DNA of 7,034 bases from an uncultured Lachnospiraceae bacterium (GTDB taxonomy: Bacteria > Bacillota > Clostridia > Lachnospirales > Lachnospiraceae), in contig CACXGR010000325.1 of the NCBI GenBank assembly GCA_902767235.1, positions 1-7,034 of the forward strand, in the 5' to 3' direction. The notes beneath the pieces were generated by a model that was given only the letters and a program-made list of their open reading frames with translations, had not been told where the DNA came from and made no database searches. The first letter of the stretch is position 1. The number at the start of each line of letters is the position of its first letter. The position numbers were made by a program, and so were the translations under genes. Positions 1 to 6,145 of this stretch are shown one piece after another.

Positions 1-53
1 TTAAGGTCAAATAATCGTTCCAAATCTATACAGTTGTACAACTTAATAGATGA

Positions 54-89
54 GCGGCAGAGGATACAAACCTCTGCCGCATTTTGTTT
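54..89 (+). terminator. Intrinsic terminator of the upstream unit
   Basis: A perfect 10-bp stem (GCGGCAGAGG at 54-63 pairing with CCTCTGCCGC at 71-80) with a 7-nt loop is followed by a T-rich stretch at 81-89. This is a textbook Rho-independent terminator reading rightward. The gene it ends is outside the window; stop codons occur in two frames in the first 14 bases, so where that gene ends cannot be fixed. Confidence 0.85.
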
Positions 90-111
90 GCGCGCCATGG
101 GATCCGGGCCC
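90..111. other. Run of four abutting 6-bp palindromes
   Basis: GCGCGC (90-95), CCATGG (95-100), GGATCC (100-105) and GGGCCC (106-111) lie end to end, sharing single bases at the first two joins. An adjacent weak stem is possible between CCGGGC (104-109) and GCCCGG (118-123). The run sits between the upstream terminator and the promoter of the lipoprotein gene. No function is assigned; it could be chance, or a trace of a cloning linker or assembly junction. Confidence 0.4.
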
Positions 112-138
112 CGGTCTGCCCGGCAGAAAAATGAAACT

Positions 139-167
139 ATGAAAGGACATGGTTTATAAGGTATAAT
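139..167 (+). promoter_or_regulatory. Probable sigma-A-type promoter for the lipoprotein/glgB unit
   Basis: A perfect -10 box TATAAT is at 162-167. A 4-of-6 match to the -35 consensus (ATGAAA, 139-144) lies 17 bp upstream. Transcription should start near 174, giving a leader of about 58 nt before the ATG at 232. The -10 box is strong and the -35 is weak. Confidence 0.6.
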
Positions 168-217
168 AAGGCTTATATCGAAACAGTGTGTTTGAATGGC
201 TTACATTAGAGAAGACA

Positions 218-225
218 GAAAGGAA
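218..225 (+). promoter_or_regulatory. Ribosome binding site that sets the lipoprotein start
   Basis: GAAAGGAA ends 6 nt before the ATG at 232. The in-frame ATG at 196 has no comparable purine-rich site, and using it would put 12 charged residues in front of the signal peptide. The start at 232 is therefore preferred. Confidence 0.7.
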
Positions 226-231
226 TGGACT

Positions 232-1503
232 ATGAGCAGGAAGATTCTCGCATGGATCCTTACAGGTATCATCAGTGTCCTCCTGATTGGCGGATGTTCT
301 GCCGGAACGGGTGGACAGAACGGAACGGATACGGATACGGAACAGACCAATGAAGAAGCCGCAGCAGACGCGCTGCCTTCCGAGATCAGAGTCGGGATCG
401 CATGTGCCGGGGCGGATGAGGAATATCCGTCTGCCTTTATCAATAAGATCAAGGAATATTTTGTCGCAGCGGGAGTGGCTGAGGGCCGGATCACGCAGAA
501 GCGCGGAGCGGCTGAAGAGATCGCCGGTTTTGCAAGAGAGCTGATCGGAAGCGGCTGCAGCGTGCTGGTCATCGGGAATGCGGATCCCAAAGATGTGCCG
601 GGGATCACGGATGCGGCTGACGAGGCCGGCGCTGTGGTGCTGTATTTTGGCACCGATCCGGGAGAAGCGGAAACCGCGCGCTGGGAGGAAAAAAAACTGA
701 GAGCTTCCTATGCGGGCAGCACATACGCGGAGGCTTCGTCTAAGCGGGCGGATGTCCTGGAGACAGCCGGTATCGAAGAGATCGACCAAAGCGGCGATGA
801 AGAGATCGGCGTCCTTGTACTGGGATCCGGAGGAGAGGAGCCGGGCGACGCCGTCAATCAGGAGACGCTTCGAATTCTCGGGGAGCGCGGCCTGCCGGTC
901 CGCATGCTTGAGGAAGAGGCGGACGAGAGCGGCGAGGAGACGGATACAGCCGAGGAGGCGGACGAGAGCGGCGAGGAGACGGATACGGCCGAGGAGGCGA
1001 ACGCCGCAGAAGAAGACCCCGCTTCCAACCGCAGGAATGAGACCCGGGAAGAAGTGATCCGCTGTATGGAAGAGTACGGAAAGGAACTGGAGGTCATTTT
1101 GTGCAGCGACGATATACAGGCCCTCGGAGCGCTCGATGCGGTGCGCGATGAGAAGAAGCTGGTCGGTCACGATGTGATGATCTTCGGATTTGACTGCAGC
1201 AGTGAGAGCCTGCGGGAAGCGGCGTCCGGCAGTATCGTCAACACTTTTTTCCGCGACTTTATGGAACAGTCCAAGACGCTGTCCGAGACTGCGCTCGCGC
1301 TGCTCAGAGGTGACAGCGCCAAGGTTCGCAGCAGCTGCGAGTATGTGAGTGTGACAGTGGACAACGCGCAGGAGATCCTGGATATCACGCTGAAGTCGCT
1401 GGATGCCGGTCAGAAGGACGAGGAAGATGAGGAGAGCAGCGAGGACGGCGAAACCGGAGATGCCTCTGAAGAGAATGAGACGGAAGGCGAAGACACAGAA
1501 TAG
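232..1503 (+). CDS. Periplasmic-binding-protein-like lipoprotein with acidic insert and tail
   Basis: This 423-aa protein is probably tethered outside the cell. It begins with a lipoprotein signal peptide: MSRK, a hydrophobic stretch, and a lipobox ending LIGGC with the lipidated cysteine at residue 22. An acidic linker follows, then a two-lobed fold like the sugar-binding (MglB/Peripla_BP_4) family: first-lobe strand IRVGIA at 52-57, second-lobe strand IGVLVLG at 192-198, the SDDIQALGA segment at 292-300, and FGFD at 318-321. Aligned from memory to E. coli MglB, the aspartate at 321 is kept. Other sugar contacts look replaced (an arginine at 341 where MglB has an asparagine, and the tryptophan segment overwritten by an acidic insert at about 226-260). 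The last 28 residues contain 17 Asp/Glu. No transporter permease or ATPase is visible. glgB follows after 21 bp. The fold is fairly sure; the ligand is unknown, and a sensor or orphan role is possible. Confidence 0.8.
   Translation: MSRKILAWILTGIISVLLIGGCSAGTGGQNGTDTDTEQTNEEAAADALPSEIRVGIACAGADEEYPSAFINKIKEYFVAAGVAEGRITQKRGAAEEIAGFARELIGSGCSVLVIGNADPKDVPGITDAADEAGAVVLYFGTDPGEAETARWEEKKLRASYAGSTYAEASSKRADVLETAGIEEIDQSGDEEIGVLVLGSGGEEPGDAVNQETLRILGERGLPVRMLEEEADESGEETDTAEEADESGEETDTAEEANAAEEDPASNRRNETREEVIRCMEEYGKELEVILCSDDIQALGALDAVRDEKKLVGHDVMIFGFDCSSESLREAASGSIVNTFFRDFMEQSKTLSETALALLRGDSAKVRSSCEYVSVTVDNAQEILDITLKSLDAGQKDEEDEESSEDGETGDASEENETEGEDTE
916..993 (+). repeat. 39-bp direct tandem repeat, two copies, in frame
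   Basis: Copies at 916-954 and 955-993 differ at one base (ACA versus ACG for threonine). Each encodes the 13 residues EADESGEETDTAE (residues 229-241 and 242-254 of the lipoprotein). A degenerate partial third unit starts at 994. The length keeps the reading frame, so copy-number change would only lengthen or shorten an acidic linker between parts of the second lobe. The near identity at wobble positions points to a recent duplication. Confidence 0.9.
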
Positions 1504-1524
1504 GTAAACACGGGGGAATAAAAC

Positions 1525-3351
1525 ATGGATTTCCAGAAGTTCTATATGGGAGACGTCTATGATGCATACGACTATCTCGGCGCGCATGCCGATCAAAACG
1601 GCGTCGTCTTCCGGACATTTGCGCCGCAGGCTGAAAAGGTCACGATCATCGGAGAGTTCAATAACTGGCAGGAAGAGGAGCTGATTCAGTCAGAGCGCGC
1701 TGAATTCTATGAGATCCGGGTCGAAGGCGCGCGCGAAGGCCAGATGTACAAGTATGTGATCTACGGAAAGAATGGAAGAGTAGAGCACTGTGACCCTTAC
1801 GGCTTCGGAATGGAGCTGCGGCCTGCTTTCGCCTCCATCGTGAGGAACCTGGGAAACTACAGGTTCACAGACGGGAAATGGATGAGGGAGAGGACCCGGA
1901 ATTTCGACAAACCGCTCAGCATCTATGAGCTGCACCTGGGGTCCTGGAAGAGAAAGGATGCGGACCGGCAGGACGATCCGGACAGAAAGATCGAAGAGGG
2001 CTGGTATCGGTATGATGAGATCGCGGAGGACCTCATCGCTTATATCAAAGAGAACCACTACACGCATGTGGAGTTCATGCCGCTCTCCGAACATCCCTTT
2101 GACGGGAGCTGGGGATATCAGAATACGGGATTTTTTGCACCCACATCCAGATACGGAACGGCCGCGCAGCTGCAGAAACTGATCGACAAACTGCACAATG
2201 CGGGGATCGGCGCCATCATCGATTTTGTGCCGGCGCACTTTGCCAACGACTACTACGCCCTCAAAAATTATGACGGCTCGGTGCTCTACGAGTATCCTGC
2301 CTCCGATGTATCCGACAGCGAGTGGGGGACCTGCAACTTCCTCTATTCACGCAGAGAAGTGGCGAGTTTTATGCAGTCGGCCGCCAATTACTGGCTCAGT
2401 GTTTACCATTTTGACGGCCTGAGGATGGACGCGGTCAGCCGCCTGATCTACTGGATGGGGGATGAGAACCGCGGTGTCAATGAATTCAATGTGAACTTCC
2501 TGAGGAAAATGAACGCGGGCCTTCATCGGCTTCACCCGACGGCCATGCTGATCGCAGAGGACTCCACCTCCTATCCGGGCTGTACCAAACCCGCGGATCA
2601 GGGCGGACTGGATTTTGACTATAAATGGGACCTGGGATGGATGAACGATACGCTGGACTATTTCATGAAGCAGTCCGGCGAGAGAGTGCATTTTGCACAG
2701 AGACTGACCTTCTCCATGTTCTATTTTTACAACGAGAGGCATCTTCTTCCCCTCTCCCACGACGAAGTCGTCCACGGCAAAAAGACCGTCATCGATAAGA
2801 TCTTCGGCTCGTATGAGATGAAATTTCCCCAGTGCAGGGCACTGTACATCTATATGGCGGTGCACCCGGGCAAGAAGCTGAACTTTATGGGAAATGAGAT
2901 CGCGATGATCAGAGAGTGGGATGAGACAAAAGAGCCGGATTATTTTCTGCTCAAATACCCGCTGCATGACAGCTTCCATCATTTTATCATGGACCTGAAC
3001 AAGATCTATGAAGAGACGCCCGCACTGTACGAGAGAGACTATGATCCCGAGGGATTTTCATGGATCGCGATCAACGACATGATGAACAATGTCTACGGGA
3101 TCCGCAGGAACGGAAAGGATTCTGCGGTGGCAGCATTCTTCAACTTCTCCGACATGCCGCACAAGTATGTCTACACCCCCAAAGAAGATGAGACGCTCAC
3201 GATCCTGATCCACTCCGACTGGGACTGCTACAGCGGCAGCATTCCCAGGCCGGGGCGCGCAGGGGGGATCAAAGCCAGGGGCATCGGCGGCGCCAGCATC
3301 GAGCTGCCCGCATTCTCAGCGGTGATCTACAGGATCCGCAAGGGAATCTGA
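1525..3351 (+). CDS. glgB: 1,4-alpha-glucan (glycogen) branching enzyme
   Basis: This cytoplasmic GH13 enzyme cuts an alpha-1,4 glucan chain and re-attaches it through an alpha-1,6 link, making branches in glycogen. The 608-aa protein has an N-terminal CBM48 module (IIGEFNNW at 41-48), the YELHLGSW motif near 134-141, then the catalytic barrel with all four conserved regions: DFVPAHF at 233-239, GLRMDA at 298-303 with nucleophile Asp302, IAED at 343-346 with acid/base Glu345, and LSHDEVVHG at 410-418 with Asp413. HPGKKLNFMGNE follows, then a C-terminal beta domain. It is complete, with no frameshift; it is shorter than E. coli GlgB (about 730 aa) because the extra N-terminal domain is absent, as in many Gram-positive forms. 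GGGGGA at 1512-1517 precedes the ATG by 7 nt. The 21-bp gap from the lipoprotein gene suggests co-transcription. No other glg gene is in the window. Confidence 0.97.
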   Translation: MDFQKFYMGDVYDAYDYLGAHADQNGVVFRTFAPQAEKVTIIGEFNNWQEEELIQSERAEFYEIRVEGAREGQMYKYVIYGKNGRVEHCDPYGFGMELRPAFASIVRNLGNYRFTDGKWMRERTRNFDKPLSIYELHLGSWKRKDADRQDDPDRKIEEGWYRYDEIAEDLIAYIKENHYTHVEFMPLSEHPFDGSWGYQNTGFFAPTSRYGTAAQLQKLIDKLHNAGIGAIIDFVPAHFANDYYALKNYDGSVLYEYPASDVSDSEWGTCNFLYSRREVASFMQSAANYWLSVYHFDGLRMDAVSRLIYWMGDENRGVNEFNVNFLRKMNAGLHRLHPTAMLIAEDSTSYPGCTKPADQGGLDFDYKWDLGWMNDTLDYFMKQSGERVHFAQRLTFSMFYFYNERHLLPLSHDEVVHGKKTVIDKIFGSYEMKFPQCRALYIYMAVHPGKKLNFMGNEIAMIREWDETKEPDYFLLKYPLHDSFHHFIMDLNKIYEETPALYERDYDPEGFSWIAINDMMNNVYGIRRNGKDSAVAAFFNFSDMPHKYVYTPKEDETLTILIHSDWDCYSGSIPRPGRAGGIKARGIGGASIELPAFSAVIYRIRKGI

Positions 3352-3359
3352 GCAAGAAA

Positions 3360-3386
3360 AAAAGGCTGCGGCAGCCGCAGCCTTTT
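3360..3386. terminator. Bidirectional terminator between glgB and the sortase gene
   Basis: A 12-bp perfect stem (AAAAGGCTGCGG at 3360-3371 with CCGCAGCCTTTT at 3375-3386) has a 3-nt loop. It has an A tract on its left (3356-3363) and T-rich sequence on its right (3383-3393). The symmetry lets it end glgB reading right and the sortase gene, whose stop codon ends at 3409, reading left. Confidence 0.88.
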
Positions 3387-3408
3387 ATCTTTTGACTCAT
3401 TCCGGCCA

Positions 3409-4158
3409 TTAATCGGTCATCACGGGCACACACACGACGACATACCGGGCGTTGTCGTACTCGTAGGCACAGGTGGAGAGAGCGACGATGCCGTTGATAT
3501 CCTCCGGCACGGTGTCCGGCTCGAAATTGGACTTTGAAGCGGCAAAAGAGAGATAATGGTTCAGTTCATCCCGGCTGCTGAAGATCGTGTAGATCTCCGC
3601 TTCCGCATCGCCCACATATCCGGCGATCAAATCCAGCCTGTAGATGTGATCCGGCGTCAGATACCACATATACTTGTGCTCGTCGTAGAACTCCTGCTTG
3701 GTGTACTGATGCAGAGAGGCGAACATGGATCCGTTCTTCATGTGGTGGCCGTAAATGATCGTGTTGAAATCGGACAGATCAGGCGCGTTGCGGAAATCCA
3801 TGAAGATACTGCCGGCGGAATTGTACGCGCCGTTGATCATGGTGTGCAGATACTCTTCATTGCTGTCTCCCCGCATGACGGGATAATTGATCTGGGTGTT
3901 CTCGCTGTAGATCCATCCGACGACATCGGAGTTCTCTGCCAAAAGGCTCTCAAAGTCGACCGTGATCGGGCATACTGTGGGCGGACCTTCAACTTTTTCT
4001 TCCGCGGGCTTTTCCGGTCTGACATATTTGGAAGCAGTGGACTCATACTGCTGCTCACCGACATGGTATTCATGGAAAATGTTCCAGAGACGGTAGCCGC
4101 TCACCGCAATGATGGCGGTAAAAACGATGATGAGGATATTGGAAATCGTTCTTCTCAT
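3409..4158 (-). CDS. srtB: Class B sortase
   Basis: This membrane-anchored cysteine transpeptidase cuts a C-terminal sorting signal on a secreted protein and joins that protein to peptidoglycan or a pilin-like partner. The 249-aa protein starts with an N-terminal membrane anchor (about residues 7-24), giving the N-in, catalytic-domain-out layout usual for class B. The catalytic triad is visible: IYGHHM at 135-140 with His138 the likely catalytic base, LSTC at 227-230 with Cys230, and DNAR at 235-238 with Arg238. The spacing and the YGHHMKNGSMF context match SrtB rather than SrtA. GGGAGG (4164-4169, minus strand) lies 5 nt before the ATG. No substrate protein with a sorting signal and no second sortase is visible here, so the substrate must be encoded elsewhere. 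Two other cysteines (63 and 243) are unexplained. The family call is firm; the substrate is unknown. Confidence 0.94.
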   Translation of the reverse strand: MRRTISNILIIVFTAIIAVSGYRLWNIFHEYHVGEQQYESTASKYVRPEKPAEEKVEGPPTVCPITVDFESLLAENSDVVGWIYSENTQINYPVMRGDSNEEYLHTMINGAYNSAGSIFMDFRNAPDLSDFNTIIYGHHMKNGSMFASLHQYTKQEFYDEHKYMWYLTPDHIYRLDLIAGYVGDAEAEIYTIFSSRDELNHYLSFAASKSNFEPDTVPEDINGIVALSTCAYEYDNARYVVVCVPVMTD

Positions 4159-4175
4159 TGTAACCTCCCGAGACG

Positions 4176-4194
4176 GCAGCCGCGATGCGGCCGC
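4176..4194 (-). promoter_or_regulatory. GC-rich hairpin in the sortase 5' leader
   Basis: Read on the minus strand, GCGGCCGC (4194-4187) can pair with GCGGCTGC (4183-4176) across a 3-nt loop, using one G-U pair, to give an 8-bp stem. If transcription starts near 4200, the hairpin lies almost at the mRNA 5' end and 6 nt upstream of the ribosome site. It could protect the RNA end or tune translation; this is inference from sequence pairing. Confidence 0.5.
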
Positions 4195-4206
4195 TTCTTT
4201 TCATAA

Positions 4207-4235
4207 AGTATAGTTTGCTTTGAAAAAATCTACAA
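4207..4235 (-). promoter_or_regulatory. Probable promoter of the sortase gene
   Basis: On the minus strand, TATACT (4212-4207) is a 5-of-6 match to the -10 box. A weak -35 (TTGTAG, 4235-4230) lies 17 bp upstream. The predicted start near 4200 leaves a leader of about 42 nt containing a GC hairpin and the GGGAGG ribosome site. Confidence 0.5.
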
Positions 4236-4270
4236 GCCAAAAGGCGGATCACGCTGAAGGAAAAAAGTAC

Positions 4271-4307
4271 TTGACAGAAATGACTTCATGACGCACTATG
4301 CTATAAT
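4271..4307 (+). promoter_or_regulatory. Extended -10 promoter for the UPF0158/LCP group
   Basis: TATAAT at 4302-4307 is preceded by TG at 4299-4300, forming an extended -10 element. A usable -35 (ATGACT, 4280-4285) lies 16 bp upstream. A perfect TTGACA at 4271-4276 sits 25 bp from this -10, too far to pair normally; it could serve a weaker overlapping promoter using CACTAT (4294-4299). Because the -10 box lies inside the longer reading frame beginning at 4288, that upstream ATG cannot be the start for this transcript. Confidence 0.65.
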
Positions 4308-4360
4308 TAATGAATTGACCATTCAAACAGCCGGAGACGGCAGTGAAATACACAATGAAC

Positions 4361-4366
4361 AGAGGA
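4361..4366 (+). promoter_or_regulatory. Ribosome binding site that sets the UPF0158 start
   Basis: AGAGGA lies 8 nt before the ATG at 4375. The alternative in-frame ATG at 4288 lies upstream of the -10 box and has no such site. Confidence 0.75.
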
Positions 4367-4374
4367 AATCAGAA

Positions 4375-4794
4375 ATGAAGATCAGACTGGATGATGTGAT
4401 GCAGTCTCTCTCATATCCGTTTTATGCCGCATATTACTATTATATTCCGCTTGAGACCGTTCTCATGTTTTCAAAGGGCAGGATCTTCGGCAAGGCGGTC
4501 CACGGCATAACGTCGGAGGATGACATAAGGCAGCACAGCAAGGATTTTATCAGGCTGCCGGAGATCGGCGAAGAGGGACGAAGGAAAGTTATGGCGGGAT
4601 TCATCGAATCGCTGCCCGGAGACGAGATGCGCGGGATCATCAGGGAGTCTCTTGAAGAGGAAGGGACGAAAGGCTTTGAAGCTGCCGTCAGAAGCAGGAG
4701 ACTCACGATCGAATGGTATAATTACCGGGATGAAGTGCTGATGGAGTTTTCGAGGCGGTGGTGTGAGGATCACGATTTGGAACTGATTGAATAG
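4375..4794 (+). CDS. UPF0158 family protein, function unknown
   Basis: This 139-aa protein has no signal peptide or convincing membrane segment and should be cytoplasmic. It opens with MKIRLDDVMQSL, like the MK(V/I)xLDDI start of the UPF0158 family (PF03682). It also has the family's other landmarks: a 'DFIRLPE' segment at 57-63, 'GFIESLPGDEMR' at 75-86, a Gly/Phe helix ending GFEAAVRSRR at 100-109, and the C-terminal EWYNYRDEVLMEF...RRWCED stretch at 113-132. That last part, with its Trp, Tyr and Arg residues, is the most conserved piece of the family. No biochemical role is established for the family to my knowledge. A tyrosine-rich patch (YYYY, 20-23) falls where relatives often carry other residues. 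The LCP gene begins 14 bp after its stop, so the two are very likely co-transcribed; that does not prove a wall function. Confidence 0.85.
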   Translation: MKIRLDDVMQSLSYPFYAAYYYYIPLETVLMFSKGRIFGKAVHGITSEDDIRQHSKDFIRLPEIGEEGRRKVMAGFIESLPGDEMRGIIRESLEEEGTKGFEAAVRSRRLTIEWYNYRDEVLMEFSRRWCEDHDLELIE

Positions 4795-4808
4795 ATCAAG
4801 GAGCATAT

Positions 4809-6083
4809 ATGCCAAAAAACAGAAAAGAGATTGAAGATAAAATACTGATGCAGGAGGAACTGGGGGAAGAAGAGGATTATGAGGAATATGCGAGGCGCCG
4901 GGACGCCCGCGAAGGGATCAAGAGAAGAAATGCCATGCAGGCCCGGGAGGAGGAGCAGCGGCAGACAAGAGAGTATGAGAAGATCCGGGACCGGAAGGCG
5001 GAAGAGAGCCTGAAGAGGGAGCAGGAGAAGCGGATCCGCAGATATGACAAAAGAAAGAAGAGATCACATCCCTTTCTGCGCTTTGCGGTCATCTTTCTGA
5101 TCCTGGTCCTCGCCGCGGCGGGCGGCGGGATCCTGTACCTGCGCTCACTCCTGCACACAGTGAACTCCGTGGAGCTGGAGGAGTCTCTGCAGAGCAGCAT
5201 TCATGCAAAGGTCCGTGAGGACGAGGTAATGAAGAATTACCAGAATATCGCACTTTTCGGTGTGGACTCCAGAGAACAGGATCTTGCAGACGGCAACAAC
5301 AGAAGTGATACGATCATGATCTGTTCCATCAACAAAAAGACCGGAGAGACCAAACTGGTATCGGTATACAGGGACACGCTGCTGGATATCGGCGGAGGCG
5401 AGTTCCGCAAATGCAATGCAGCCTATGCGTACGGAGGACCCCGTCAGGCGATCGCCATGCTCAACGCCAATCTGGACATGAACATCACCGACTTTGTGAC
5501 GGTGGGCTTTGAGGGACTTGCGGATACCATCGACGCGCTCGGCGGCATCGACCTTGAGATCACCGAAGAAGAGATGGAATATATGAACAGTTACATGGAG
5601 GACATGTACTACGAACTCGGCACGGAGTATGAGGAACTGACAGAGCCGGGGATGCAGCATCTGAGCGGAATACAGGCCACGGCCTACTGCCGGATCCGAT
5701 ATACGGCGGGCGACGACTTCAAGAGAGCGGAGAGACAGAGGACGGTGCTCTCACTCACAATGGACAAGGCCAAGAGAGCCAACCCGATCCAATTGATCTC
5801 TGCGGTCAACAAAGTGCTCGGAAGGATGTCTACTTCCCTCGATACGTGGGAACTGATGAAGTTCATCCTGGCCGCGAGAGCGATGGATATCACGGAGAGC
5901 TCAGGTTTTCCGACGGAGGAAGACCGGACCTTTGCAACGGTCAACGGAGAATCCTGCGTCATACCGTATTATCTGACAACGAATGTAAAAAATCTGCACA
6001 ACACGCTGTTCGGACAGGCCGATTATGAACCATCCGAGACAGTGGAGGAGAACAACGATATCATCAACAGTTATGTACAATAA
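4809..6083 (+). CDS. LytR-CpsA-Psr (LCP) family glycopolymer transferase
   Basis: LCP enzymes transfer lipid-linked anionic glycopolymers (wall teichoic acid or capsule) onto peptidoglycan on the outer face of the membrane. This 424-aa protein has a highly charged, probably coiled-coil cytoplasmic region (1-86), one membrane segment (about 89-111), and an extracytoplasmic LCP domain (about 145-325). Visible signature residues are NRSDT at 164-168, VYRDT at 186-190, AYGGP at 207-211, GFEGLADTIDALGGID at 233-248, and RIRYTAGDDFKRAERQR at 295-311. These include the arginines and aspartates that in characterised LCPs bind the pyrophosphate and metal. A tail of about 100 residues follows. AAGGAG (4798-4803) is 5 nt before the ATG. 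The 86-residue cytoplasmic part is much longer than the short leader usual in B. subtilis TagT/U/V. Cysteines 172, 202, 294 and 383 lie outside the membrane and might form disulfides. The polymer is unknown. Confidence 0.93.
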   Translation: MPKNRKEIEDKILMQEELGEEEDYEEYARRRDAREGIKRRNAMQAREEEQRQTREYEKIRDRKAEESLKREQEKRIRRYDKRKKRSHPFLRFAVIFLILVLAAAGGGILYLRSLLHTVNSVELEESLQSSIHAKVREDEVMKNYQNIALFGVDSREQDLADGNNRSDTIMICSINKKTGETKLVSVYRDTLLDIGGGEFRKCNAAYAYGGPRQAIAMLNANLDMNITDFVTVGFEGLADTIDALGGIDLEITEEEMEYMNSYMEDMYYELGTEYEELTEPGMQHLSGIQATAYCRIRYTAGDDFKRAERQRTVLSLTMDKAKRANPIQLISAVNKVLGRMSTSLDTWELMKFILAARAMDITESSGFPTEEDRTFATVNGESCVIPYYLTTNVKNLHNTLFGQADYEPSETVEENNDIINSYVQ

Positions 6084-6145
6084 TATTTGACGCGAATGCG
6101 TATCAGCAGCAAAGAAGAGACGGAAATGCAGGAAAGGGTTATTTC

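Noticed and set aside
97..159. A 20-codon frame from the ATG within the palindrome run
   Set aside because: It has no ribosome site, sits between a terminator and the next promoter, and has no recognisable product.
196..231. Upstream in-frame ATG giving 12 extra residues to the lipoprotein
   Set aside because: It lacks a ribosome site, and the charged extension would spoil the signal peptide. The ATG at 232 has a good site.
154..1596. A 480-codon open frame on the minus strand opposite the lipoprotein gene
   Set aside because: It is a shadow: the acidic GAG/GAC codons of the lipoprotein read backwards as Leu/Val-rich sequence. It also runs through the promoter, the gap and the start of glgB, and has no recognisable domain.
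4288..4374. Upstream in-frame ATG giving 29 extra residues to the UPF0158 protein
   Set aside because: The TATAAT box lies inside this extension, and the family N-terminus (MKIRLDD) matches the ATG at 4375.
6087..6115. TTGACG at 6087-6092 as a promoter for the Hpt gene
   Set aside because: No acceptable -10 box lies 16-18 bp downstream.
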